A stretch of DNA of 64,000 nucleotides from assembly GCF_001280845.1 (NCBI RefSeq), contig NZ_LGHP01000001.1:4683383-4747382 (forward strand). The letters run 5' to 3'. The notes beneath the pieces were generated by a model. It worked only from the letters and a program-made list of their open reading frames with translations. It was not told the origin of the DNA and made no database searches. Each line of letters begins with the position of its first letter. The first letter of the stretch is position 1. Positions 15,783 to 23,657 of the stretch are shown in pieces. Position numbers and translations under genes: made by a program. The stretch comes from Bacillus sp. FJAT-28004 (GTDB taxonomy: Bacteria > Bacillota > Bacilli > Paenibacillales > Paenibacillaceae).

Positions 15783-17102
15783 ATGCCGCGAACAGGCAAC
15801 CGAGGACCAGGCACTCAGGGCCAAAAGCATATCCATACATCGTCCAAACCGCCAGCTTCTCAGCGCAAGTCGCAGCAGAAAGCTGTTACGCATGCCATCC
15901 AGAAGCAGCCGTCGCCTTCCGGATTGCAAGCGGAGCGACATACTGAAATGCGCGATCAAATGTTGCAAAATACGAAAAAAGTGGACATAGAAGAAAAGTC
16001 TGTCAGACAACAACCGTCAAAGTTAAACTCGCTGCTCCGATCTTCAGATTATGATCCACACGAACAGCAAGGAAAGCTGCAAGAATGGAAATTAGCCGTT
16101 CATCGCTATATTAGCTTGTACAATCAAGCCGAAGCGAATCAGCATGCGACGGTACTAACCGATTACGTTACAGACCGCGATCATTGCGACCGTCTAAGAT
16201 GTAGGCTTGAGCGTCTTCGTGAGCGTGATTTGCTTAGAGGTGCGCTTCCAGCTGGAAGCGAAACAAAAGCGGAGCTCATACGCGTCAATGAATCATCCAG
16301 TGAAGTATCTGTACTAATACGTCTCCACATTAAAAGAAGGATGGAGCAGTCTGGACGATTTTACATGGAAGAAAGATCTGAATTCGAGCGCTTATGGTTA
16401 GGGTTTTCAGGCCATTCATGGAATGTCCTTCGTGTTGAGCCGATTATTGCGGAACGAAGACCGCGTTATGGCACAGCAGTAGACAATTGGATGACCGTCG
16501 ATGATTACTCGGAGCTATTTGACGAACAATCGTCGCCATCAACACCATACTTAAATTATGACCTATTACAGCAATTCAAACACCGACCATCGGGTATTCG
16601 TTACAGGAGAGATTTGGTTGCTGCTTATGCGGATCGTTGGTGGAATGAGGGGAACCCAGCGTATGAGCTTTTTGAGGTGAATTGCACGAATTACGTGTCC
16701 CAATGCATCTTTGCAGGCAATGCTCCGATGAACTATACTGGTAAGAGAGAAACGGGCTGGTGGTATAAAGGCCGAAATAAGGGTAGTGAATGGTGGAGCT
16801 ATAGCTGGGCGGTATCGAATGCGATAACCAATTATTTAACCGCCTCAAAGACATCAGGTTTGCGTGCAGAGGTCGTGCAATCAGCCGATGAACTGCAGCT
16901 TGGCGATGTCATTACGTATGACTGGAATGGCGATCACCGCTTTCAGCACAGCACAATCGTAACTGCCTTTGACTCGTTCGGTATGCCGCTCGTGAATGCG
17001 AATACCGTTTCCAGCAGGCATCGTTATTGGGATTATCGTGATTCCTATGCATGGACGGAACAAACGAAATATCGTTTTTTTCATATTGCAGATCAATTAT
17101 AA
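15783..17102 (+). CDS. Amidase_6-domain protein
   Basis: The 439-residue protein has a basic, Gln/Pro/Ser-rich N-terminal ~80 residues, a helical middle part, and a C-terminal putative amidase domain of the Amidase_6 kind (residues about 275-437). Its Cys-containing motif FEVNCTNYVSQCIFAGNAPM and the later HSTIVTAFDSFG plus NANT are the likely nucleophile and His. Such domains are predicted NlpC/P60-like peptidases. There is no clear signal peptide. AAGGAGGG lies six bases ahead of the ATG. ddl follows 23 bases after the stop, which may link it to cell-wall work. Confidence 0.78.
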   Translation: MPRTGNRGPGTQGQKHIHTSSKPPASQRKSQQKAVTHAIQKQPSPSGLQAERHTEMRDQMLQNTKKVDIEEKSVRQQPSKLNSLLRSSDYDPHEQQGKLQEWKLAVHRYISLYNQAEANQHATVLTDYVTDRDHCDRLRCRLERLRERDLLRGALPAGSETKAELIRVNESSSEVSVLIRLHIKRRMEQSGRFYMEERSEFERLWLGFSGHSWNVLRVEPIIAERRPRYGTAVDNWMTVDDYSELFDEQSSPSTPYLNYDLLQQFKHRPSGIRYRRDLVAAYADRWWNEGNPAYELFEVNCTNYVSQCIFAGNAPMNYTGKRETGWWYKGRNKGSEWWSYSWAVSNAITNYLTASKTSGLRAEVVQSADELQLGDVITYDWNGDHRFQHSTIVTAFDSFGMPLVNANTVSSRHRYWDYRDSYAWTEQTKYRFFHIADQL

Positions 17103-17125
17103 ATTATTGTACCGGAGGATATGCC

Positions 17126-18247
17126 ATGGGGAGCAAGGTTAGAGTAGGTTTAGTTTACGGGGGGAAATCGGGAGAGCATGAGGTCTCTTTGCAAACGGCT
17201 TACGCAGTAATGGGTGAATTTGACTACAACAAATATGAAATCAAACCTTTTTATATTACAAAGCAAGGTGAATGGAAAACGGGAGCTGTTTTGCATGGCC
17301 GTCCAAGAAGTGTCGAAGATCTGCGCAATGCAACAGGCGAGGCTGAGCAAACCGGCTTCGCTCTCGCTCCATTATTTGAAGGCTTAAACAAAAGTAAGAA
17401 AGCAGCTGGCGAAGAGCCGCGCATTGATGTTATTTTCCCGTTGCTACACGGTACATTCGGTGAGGATGGCACGATTCAAGGTCTGTTCGAAATGGCGAAC
17501 ATTCCTTACGTCGGAGCGGGTGTTCTCGCTTCTGCCGTTGGGATGGACAAGATTCTAATGAAAAAAGTGTTTGCACAAGAAGGCTTGCCGCAATGTGTAT
17601 TCCGCTTCTTCAACCGTACGCAGTGGGAGAGAGACGCATCTTTCTTCATTATGGAATGTGAGGTCTCACTCGGCTATCCATGCTTTATAAAGCCAGCCAA
17701 CCTTGGTTCCAGTGTAGGCGTATCTAAAGCCAAAAACCGTGAAGAACTCATTGATGCCGTTAACTATGCATTCCGTTTTGACCGGAAGGTCATCGTAGAA
17801 GAGTTCGTTGATGCCCGCGAGATCGAAGTAAGTGTACTTGGCAACGATGATGCCAAAGCATCCTTACCTGGAGAAATTGCACCTTCTAACGAATTCTACG
17901 ATTACAAAGCCAAATACATCGATGGAAAATCGACAATGCAAATTCCAGCACATTTGTCGCCTGAAATGACAGAATCCGTCCGCGAAATGGCAGTTCGCGC
18001 ATTCCAATCTATTGATGGTTCAGGACTATCGCGCGTTGATTTCTTCCTTCGCAAAAGCGATAATCAGCTTTTTATCAACGAAGTCAACACATTGCCTGGT
18101 TTCACACCATTTAGTATGTATCCACTCATGTGGAAAGAAACCGGCATTCCATATAAAGAATTACTAGACACCTTAATCTCTTTAGCTCTTTCGCGTCACG
18201 CGGAGAAGCAACGGATAGATTTTACAGGTGAAGCGTTGCAATCATAG
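17126..18247 (+). CDS. ddl: D-alanine--D-alanine ligase
   Basis: Ddl joins two D-alanines with ATP to make the end of the peptidoglycan precursor. The sequence is complete: VGLVYGGKSGEHEVSLQTA, HGTFGEDGTIQGLFE, PYVGAGVLASAVGMDK, the ATP-grasp lid CFIKPANLGSSVGVSKAK, and the metal/substrate site RVDFFL with INEVNTLPGFTPFSMYP. The frame opens at 17051, inside the previous gene, but GGAGG seven bases ahead of ATG 17126 and the family's usual N-terminus decide the start (373 residues). Confidence 0.96.
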   Translation: MGSKVRVGLVYGGKSGEHEVSLQTAYAVMGEFDYNKYEIKPFYITKQGEWKTGAVLHGRPRSVEDLRNATGEAEQTGFALAPLFEGLNKSKKAAGEEPRIDVIFPLLHGTFGEDGTIQGLFEMANIPYVGAGVLASAVGMDKILMKKVFAQEGLPQCVFRFFNRTQWERDASFFIMECEVSLGYPCFIKPANLGSSVGVSKAKNREELIDAVNYAFRFDRKVIVEEFVDAREIEVSVLGNDDAKASLPGEIAPSNEFYDYKAKYIDGKSTMQIPAHLSPEMTESVREMAVRAFQSIDGSGLSRVDFFLRKSDNQLFINEVNTLPGFTPFSMYPLMWKETGIPYKELLDTLISLALSRHAEKQRIDFTGEALQS

Positions 18248-18297
18248 GGTAATAAGATAAAGCTGCTTATCAGCAAATGGAAAAATTTCTTTTATTA

Positions 18298-18560
18298 TTT
18301 ACTTTGGTTAAGGGCATATATGAGGTAGGGGAATGAATCCCTATCTTGTTGAGACCAAGGTGAACAAGTAAAAGATCTTTTTCCTTCATAAAATGGACGA
18401 GCTACGCCCCAAAAGTTAAGCGTGTCCTGCAGGGACGAAAGCGATCCACCGCAGAAGTAGAATGCGCGCGTCAGTGTATCTCCTAGGTTAGTCCAATTGC
18501 AGGAGTCCAGAGGGTGCAACCCTTGGGGCCCTTCCTTGGAAGGGAGGGTTTGGGTGGGTT
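18298..18560 (+). ncRNA. Candidate structured RNA or long leader, unrecognised
   Basis: The 392-bp gap between ddl and the next gene contains several hairpins. ACTTTGGT (18300) pairs with ACCAAGGT (18353), enclosing AGGTAGGG/CCCTATCT. AGGGT-GCA-ACCCT lies near 18510. A strong composite stem has AACCCT pairing with AGGGTT outside CCCTTC-CTTG-GAAGGG (about 18517-18550). It is richer in G and C than its flanks and is followed by TTCGAAAATTTTTT. I compared it in my head with RNase P, 6S, SRP, tmRNA, T-box and common riboswitches and found no match. The strand is inferred from the downstream gene. Confidence 0.35.
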
Positions 18561-18639
18561 CGAAAATTTTTTAAGGTTGGTAGCATAGTCCTTTGAAGGC
18601 ACGATAGAAATGAAATTTCACTGAAAGGAGGGAAAACAT

Positions 18640-18957
18640 ATGGGTTTTGCAACTGAGTTTAATTCTGTCTGCAAATTTAAGTCGGAACAAGAGTTGTATG
18701 AATTGTTGGAGTACGGTCGGGGTAAAATGGTCAAGAGCGGCTTTCGCGTATTTCCAACTGGCCAGAAGGTGATTGCTTATACACCAGCCAACGAAGCGAT
18801 TGCGATTGTCCGCATTTTAGCTTCCATCGCAGAAATTAATTTTCAAGGCGAAGAAGTGACACAAGTGGAGATGGAGCTCGTGAGAAAGTTGACTGAGGAA
18901 GAATCAAAAGTTCAAACGGCGCTTGCCTTTGAAATGTTTTTTGGAGAGAGGGCTTAA
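18640..18957 (+). CDS. Conserved-looking small protein of unknown function
   Basis: The 105-residue acidic, soluble protein begins MGFATEFNSVCKFKSEQELYELLEYG. No domain is recognised. The Shine-Dalgarno AAAGGAGGG is very strong and the reading frame has ordinary local codon use, so it is very likely a real gene. It ends three bases before the uvsE start, which points to a shared transcript and perhaps a shared task. It lies downstream of the possibly structured 390-bp gap. Confidence 0.75.
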   Translation: MGFATEFNSVCKFKSEQELYELLEYGRGKMVKSGFRVFPTGQKVIAYTPANEAIAIVRILASIAEINFQGEEVTQVEMELVRKLTEEESKVQTALAFEMFFGERA

Positions 18958-18960
18958 TCG

Positions 18961-19986
18961 ATGATTGTCAGATTTGGCTTTGTCGCAATGAGCTTGCAGG
19001 TAGAGAATGCTTCGCCTTCAAGAACAATGACGTTTACGAACTTTACGAAGCTGAATGACCGCGAGGCAGGGATTCGGAAGCTGGAAAGAATAGCGGAGGA
19101 AAACCTGCGCAGCACGTTGCGTATTTTGAAACATTGCAAAGCTAGCGACATTCAAATGTATCGATTTTCGTCCAAGCTCATTCCACTTGCGACACACGAG
19201 GATTTAATGGATTGGAATCCCTTTGATGCGCTTGCGACTGCATTTCAAGAGGTTGGAGACTTTGTTCAGAAGCATGGAATAAGAGTGTCCTTTCATCCGG
19301 ATCATTTCTGCGTGTTCAGTACGCCGAGACCTGAGGTGCTCGCGAAATCAGAGCTTGATTTGCTCAATCATATTCTTATGTTAGAGGCTATGGGACTGGA
19401 CGAAGCGACGAAGTGCAATATACATATCGGTGGAGCATATGGCGACAAGGTTGTAGCTGGAGAACGGTTCGTTCGTCAGTTTAGTGCCTTGTCGCCTCGC
19501 TTTAAACATCGGATTACGCTTGAAAATGATGATAAAACATTCAATGTCAGGGAAACGCTAGAAGCGGCGGAGCAAGTCGAGGTTCCAATGGTGCTCGATA
19601 TCCATCATCATGCCGTGAATTCGGGCGATGTCACAGATGATGAATTGTATAATCACTTATGGCCGCGAATAGTTAGAACCTGGGACAAAGAGCGAGAGCG
19701 GCTGGGTTTTTCAAATACAAGCCAGCTCCCTCCCAAAATTCACGCTTCCAGCCCAAAAAGCTTATCTGACCCCCGTGGTCATGCAGACTATGTGGAAGCA
19801 GAGCCACTCCTGCAGTTTTTGCGTCATGCGGCTAGAAGTACCGAAAATTTAGATTGCATGCTTGAAGCCAAAAGTAAGGATGAGGCTTTGATGAAGCTGA
19901 TAGAAGACTTAAGGCAACTGGAAGCAAGCGTAGAAGGCATCAAGGTGTTAGATGGCGGCCGCGTAGAAGTTACTGCTGAGCATTAA
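18961..19986 (+). CDS. uvsE: UV damage endonuclease UvsE/UVDE
   Basis: UvsE nicks DNA 5' of UV photoproducts in an alternative excision-repair path and is typical of spore formers. The TIM-barrel protein (341 residues) shows RFGFVAM at the start, YRFSSKLIPLATH, VSFHPDHFCVFSTPRPEV, CNIHIGGAYGDK, ITLENDDKTFN, VLDIHHHAVN and KIHASSPKS, which carry the metal-binding His, Glu and Asp residues. The ATG lies within GCTTAATCGATG, with GGAGAGAGG about ten bases ahead, inside the previous gene's end. Confidence 0.95.
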   Translation: MIVRFGFVAMSLQVENASPSRTMTFTNFTKLNDREAGIRKLERIAEENLRSTLRILKHCKASDIQMYRFSSKLIPLATHEDLMDWNPFDALATAFQEVGDFVQKHGIRVSFHPDHFCVFSTPRPEVLAKSELDLLNHILMLEAMGLDEATKCNIHIGGAYGDKVVAGERFVRQFSALSPRFKHRITLENDDKTFNVRETLEAAEQVEVPMVLDIHHHAVNSGDVTDDELYNHLWPRIVRTWDKERERLGFSNTSQLPPKIHASSPKSLSDPRGHADYVEAEPLLQFLRHAARSTENLDCMLEAKSKDEALMKLIEDLRQLEASVEGIKVLDGGRVEVTAEH

Positions 19987-19993
19987 TAGCAGC

Positions 19994-20033
19994 ATAATAA
20001 CACCGCCAAGGCTCGCCTTGGCGGTGTTATTAT
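19994..20033 (+). terminator. Terminator after uvsE
   Basis: ATAATAACACCGCCAAGG and CCTTGGCGGTGTTATTAT form an 18-bp perfect stem with loop CTCG. The 3' tract is AT-rich rather than a pure T-run. Confidence 0.85.
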
Positions 20034-20089
20034 ATACCAGCTGCTTCCTTTTAGCCGCATCATTATCTGACTGAAAAGGTGATTTCATC

Positions 20090-20908
20090 ATGGAGTGGAT
20101 ACTTCTTGTATTGCTTGGCGTTGTAGCCGCTATGTTCGGCAGCATCGTAGGGCTTGGCGGCGGGATTATTATTGTTCCTGTCCTAATGCTAATCGGACCA
20201 ACGCTAACGGGCGACGCAATTGGACATGCAACAGCAGTTGGTATATCGTTAACGGTACTAGTCGTTACGGCTCTTGCATCAACGCTAAGCTATGCCAAAC
20301 GTAAAATCGTTGATTTCCGCAGTGGTTGGATATTTTTTATGACAAGCGGGCCAGCTGCAATAATTGGCTCCGCGCTTACGGGAAAGCTTCCTGCGGGCGT
20401 GTTTCAGCTCGTTTTTGGCGTTTTCATGCTGTTAATGGCATCGCTGTTAATTGCTCGTGACTACATGAAACCGTTTTCGAAGCAATGGCCAATCGTAAGG
20501 ACGATGACTGACGCATCAGGCGAGGTGCATACGTACAGCTATGGTATTGTTCCTGCTCTGGCTATCGGATTTGGAGTGGGTCTCATGTCTGGCTTATTCG
20601 GAATCGGAGGCGGTTCGCTGTTTGTTCCCCTTATGGTTCTGTTATTTCGCTTTCCGCCTCATATGGCGACGGCAACATCAATGTTCGTTATTTTCTTATC
20701 ATCTATACTAGGGAGCGGCATGCACATTTATCTAGGTGAGACAGATTGGATGCTCGTGCTTGCATTAGTGCCTGGAGCTTGGATCGGTGGAAAGCTGGGA
20801 GCGGCAATTGCTGTGAAAATGAGTGGAAAGGGCTTGCTCTGGCTGCTTAGAGTAACGCTTCTTCTGCTTGCTTGTCAATTAATCATTGAAGGCTTGCGTT
20901 CATTTTGA
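20090..20908 (+). CDS. TauE/SafE-family membrane exporter
   Basis: The 272-residue protein has about eight membrane segments in two halves. Each half starts with the family motif: GSIVGLGGGIIIVPVL near residue 18 and SGLFGIGGGSLFVPLM near residue 167. TauE/SafE proteins are predicted anion exporters linked to sulfite, sulfoacetate or similar sulfur compounds; the substrate here cannot be told. AAGGTGA lies seven bases ahead of the ATG. It is a single gene with the uvsE terminator upstream. Confidence 0.9.
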   Translation: MEWILLVLLGVVAAMFGSIVGLGGGIIIVPVLMLIGPTLTGDAIGHATAVGISLTVLVVTALASTLSYAKRKIVDFRSGWIFFMTSGPAAIIGSALTGKLPAGVFQLVFGVFMLLMASLLIARDYMKPFSKQWPIVRTMTDASGEVHTYSYGIVPALAIGFGVGLMSGLFGIGGGSLFVPLMVLLFRFPPHMATATSMFVIFLSSILGSGMHIYLGETDWMLVLALVPGAWIGGKLGAAIAVKMSGKGLLWLLRVTLLLLACQLIIEGLRSF

Positions 20909-21016
20909 TATGGTTGGAGTAATCATATGCGAAACTTGGTTGAAGCATCATACGTAGTAGACCTTAACATGGATAGAAATGTTCGTGAATTTACATAGAG
21001 GGAAGAGTGATGGATC

Positions 21017-21871
21017 GTGAATGATCAGAACAATACTTCCGTCGTTGGCGGTAAAAGCTTTACTGCAGTCGCAATTAATTGTGCGTCGAAAGCAGGAGAA
21101 TGGATTAAGACGAAGCTTGGCAATTTCGCAAGCCTTGATATAAAGTATTCCTCGCATGATCTTGTTACGGAAATCGATAAAGGTTCCGAGCGTTTAATAA
21201 AAAATTTAGTCATGACTCATTTTCCTCATCACTCGTTTTTGGGAGAGGAAGGCGTGGAGCCTGGACCGGAAGCTTCAACTCGCGCGCTGGAGAACATCCG
21301 TGACGCTGAATATTTATGGATCGTTGACCCTATCGATGGTACGACGAACTTTGTACACGGGTTTCCATTTTTTTGCGTGTCCATTGCCCTAGCGCATAAC
21401 GGTGAGGTTATCGTCGGCGTTGTCTATGACCCGATGAAGGATGAACTGTTTGTCGCCGAGAAAGGCAAGGGAGCTTACGTCCATGGTAAACGGATGCAGG
21501 TATCCAAGGAGGATACGCTGCGAGGAAGTCTAGTTGCAACAGGGCTGCCTGCCGATCATCACTATGCGCTGCCTTTGAATTTGAAAGGCATTCAAGCGGT
21601 TGCCCCGCAGGTTCGCAACCTGCGTATTGCCGGCTCTGCTGCCATGCATATGGCTTATGTAGCGGCAGGACGCTTGAGCGGATTTTGGGAGATTGGACTT
21701 CATAGCTGGGATTTGGCTGCCGGTTCGCTGCTCGTGCAGGAATCGGGCGGTGTCGTGACGAGTACAGTAGGCAAGGCCTACGACTTGGGCGTGCGCAATG
21801 TGGTAGCATCAAACGGATTCATTCAAGAGGAGCTTATCTCAGCGCTTGCGGAAGCGAAAGCAAGCGAATAA
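21017..21871 (+). CDS. Inositol monophosphatase family protein
   Basis: The 284-residue Mg-dependent, Li-sensitive phosphatase-fold enzyme shows all three signature blocks: FLGEEG, DPIDGTTNFVHGFPFF (metal-binding Asp residues) and SWDLAAGSLLVQESGG. Family members hydrolyse inositol-1-phosphate or related sugar phosphates or PAP, and the exact substrate is not deducible. The start is GTG at 21017, about nine bases after GGGAAGAG. A bidirectional terminator follows. Confidence 0.92.
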   Translation: MNDQNNTSVVGGKSFTAVAINCASKAGEWIKTKLGNFASLDIKYSSHDLVTEIDKGSERLIKNLVMTHFPHHSFLGEEGVEPGPEASTRALENIRDAEYLWIVDPIDGTTNFVHGFPFFCVSIALAHNGEVIVGVVYDPMKDELFVAEKGKGAYVHGKRMQVSKEDTLRGSLVATGLPADHHYALPLNLKGIQAVAPQVRNLRIAGSAAMHMAYVAAGRLSGFWEIGLHSWDLAAGSLLVQESGGVVTSTVGKAYDLGVRNVVASNGFIQEELISALAEAKASE

Positions 21872-21903
21872 ACGGAATGAACAGCGTATACACAATCTCC
21901 AAG

Positions 21904-21942
21904 AAAAAGCAGCCTGGCTTCATTGCCGAGGCTGCTTTTTTA
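21904..21942. terminator. Bidirectional terminator
   Basis: AAAAAGCAGCC and GGCTGCTTTTT pair around a 15-base loop, and T-runs occur on both strands. It separates the inositol phosphatase gene from the converging TrxR-like gene. Confidence 0.9.
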
Positions 21943-22003
21943 TGAACTTATATGTGTGGAATCACGTTGCAATTAGACTTATAATCGGCAAGTGAGTATC
22001 GTA

Positions 22004-22918
22004 TTAAGCCTTATTATTCCAAGCCTCTGCAAGCAGCTCGCTGTTTATGCCTACAGCTGCCATTGATCCCATAGAAGCAGCAGTAATCGCCTGATACAGC
22101 TCTGTTGCTGCATCACCAGCGCTATAGATACCTGGGACGTTTGTTTTACCAAAACGATCGACGACAACAGTTCCTGCTTCATTAACCTGGCAGCCTAAAG
22201 CTTTCGGCAAATCTGAGCCGGCAGCAAGCTTCGGTGCAAAGAAAATTCCTGTGCATGGAACGATTGTTCCGTCCTCCAGCACAATTTGCTTCACTATACC
22301 GTCGCTAGATTCGATACGCAGAATCGGTGAGTCAAAGGTAGGAACGTTGTGCTTCTTAAGCTCTTCGCGTTGCTCATCGGTCCATTCATCAGGTCCATCG
22401 GTGCAGATTATAATTTGGTTTGTCCATCCAGATATCGTTTTGGTGAAGTGCAGCGCTCTATCGCCTTTGACAATCAAGACGAGCGGTTGGTCTCTTAATT
22501 CCCAACCATCACAATAAGGGCAGACAAAGGCGCTTTTGCCATATACTTCATCCAGTCCATTAATAGCAAGAGGGAGGTCCTTCATTCCCGCTGCAAAAAG
22601 AAGCTTTTTACTCCGATACATCGTTCCTTGAGCAGTCGTAATTTGAAAATTCCCATCGGTTCCAATGATCGTTACCGCAGCATCCTCCACAAAATGAACA
22701 GAAGGATATGCATTAATCTGCTCCTTTGCAATTCGCCGAAATTCGCCTGGACTAATGCCGTCTCTGGTTAGAAAACCGTGGGTCTCACGAGTAATTCGGT
22801 TGCGTGGACGCCCTTCGTCAATAACAACAACGCTTTTTCTTGCCCTTCCCAGCACAAGAGCTGCATTCAATCCTGCTGGTCCGCCGCCAATAATCACTAC
22901 ATCAATAAGCTGCTCCAT
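22004..22918 (-). CDS. Thioredoxin-reductase-like FAD oxidoreductase
   Basis: The 304-residue flavoprotein has an FAD-binding GGGPAGLNAALVLGRA at the N-terminus, the redox-active CPYCDGWE (CxxC), and a C-terminal FAD loop GIYSAGDAA. Unlike true TrxB, the NADPH-binding GxGxxA motif in the middle is poor (LVLIVKGDRALHF), as in several TrxR-like proteins of Bacillales that reduce other partners. GGGAGG abuts an ATG at 22927 and is nine bases from the ATG at 22918, which I chose. It follows the Rrf2 gene on the same strand and is probably controlled by it. Confidence 0.85.
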   Translation of the reverse strand: MEQLIDVVIIGGGPAGLNAALVLGRARKSVVVIDEGRPRNRITRETHGFLTRDGISPGEFRRIAKEQINAYPSVHFVEDAAVTIIGTDGNFQITTAQGTMYRSKKLLFAAGMKDLPLAINGLDEVYGKSAFVCPYCDGWELRDQPLVLIVKGDRALHFTKTISGWTNQIIICTDGPDEWTDEQREELKKHNVPTFDSPILRIESSDGIVKQIVLEDGTIVPCTGIFFAPKLAAGSDLPKALGCQVNEAGTVVVDRFGKTNVPGIYSAGDAATELYQAITAASMGSMAAVGINSELLAEAWNNKA

Positions 22919-22978
22919 CTTAATCATCCTCCCAAATTCATAATGCTATCCTTGTGAAGAAATATTATTGCTTCATGT

Positions 22979-23464
22979 TTATTTAATCGTTTGTATTAAA
23001 GGGTTAAAGGAAGCAGAGTCTATCACCCACTGGATCGTATGGCGTTGCAGGTATTGATACATATGACGTTCAGCACCGTCCATCACCTTTTTTACCAAAC
23101 ATCCCTTATTGTTTAGAGGGTTCGAAGTTTCAGGCTCTAAATCTTCCGCTTCAAAAAATAAATGATGATGCTGCTCGTCAATATTAAAGCATTCATACAG
23201 AGGTTGACGGCCTTCTACAACCTGAATGACATCTAGGAAGGTAATTTGATCGGCAGCTCTGGCAAGCTCATAACCGCCGCTTGCTCCTGTTACAGCGCGT
23301 ACGATTCCATCCTGCCGCAGTTTCGACATAATCTTGGACAAGTAGCTCTCGGAGACTCCGAGAGAAGAAGATAAGTCTTTAATTCCTATGTTTTGACCGC
23401 GCTCCGCATAGGCTAGGTGAATTAATGCATGCAGTGCATAACCGCTACTTTTTGAAAATTGCAT
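22979..23464 (-). CDS. Rrf2-family transcriptional regulator
   Basis: The 161-residue protein has a winged helix-turn-helix (MQFSKSSGYALHALIHLA, IGIKDLSSSLGVSESYLSKIMSKLRQDGIV, GGYELAR), the Rrf2 pattern. Iron-sulfur Rrf2 members carry three clustered cysteines; here only two are seen in the right area (YECFN and KGCLV), so a cluster is uncertain and thiol sensing is possible. AAAGGAGGG precedes the ATG. It lies upstream of the TrxR-like gene and is divergent from the lipoprotein dehydrogenase, with a palindrome in between. Confidence 0.9.
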   Translation of the reverse strand: MQFSKSSGYALHALIHLAYAERGQNIGIKDLSSSLGVSESYLSKIMSKLRQDGIVRAVTGASGGYELARAADQITFLDVIQVVEGRQPLYECFNIDEQHHHLFFEAEDLEPETSNPLNNKGCLVKKVMDGAERHMYQYLQRHTIQWVIDSASFNPLIQTIK

Positions 23465-23506
23465 AGGGAAGACCCTCCTTTAACATAAGTTGAAAATCAT
23501 TATGGA

Positions 23507-23526
23507 TCTATAATGTCCATTATAGA
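23507..23526. promoter_or_regulatory. Perfect 20-bp palindrome, likely Rrf2 operator
   Basis: TCTATAATG-TC-CATTATAGA lies about 43 bases ahead of the Rrf2 start. A further TATAATGTC half-site occurs about 40 bases on, towards the divergent dehydrogenase gene. Placement and symmetry suggest autoregulation by the adjacent Rrf2 protein. Confidence 0.55.
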
Positions 23527-23657
23527 CAATTACAATCCATAATTCAAGTGATGTATAATGTCTGTATACTTATATGAGCAAGGATTTACACGTCCTTTAG
23601 TCGAATTCATTATTCAGTGGCAAGGAAGTACTGGAGATGAGCCAGAAGGAGTGAACA

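Noticed and set aside
18295..18519. 74-codon minus-strand open frame in the ddl/uvsE gap
   Set aside because: It has no ribosome site, its composition is unlike local genes, and it overlaps the stem-rich region. An RNA or leader explanation fits better.
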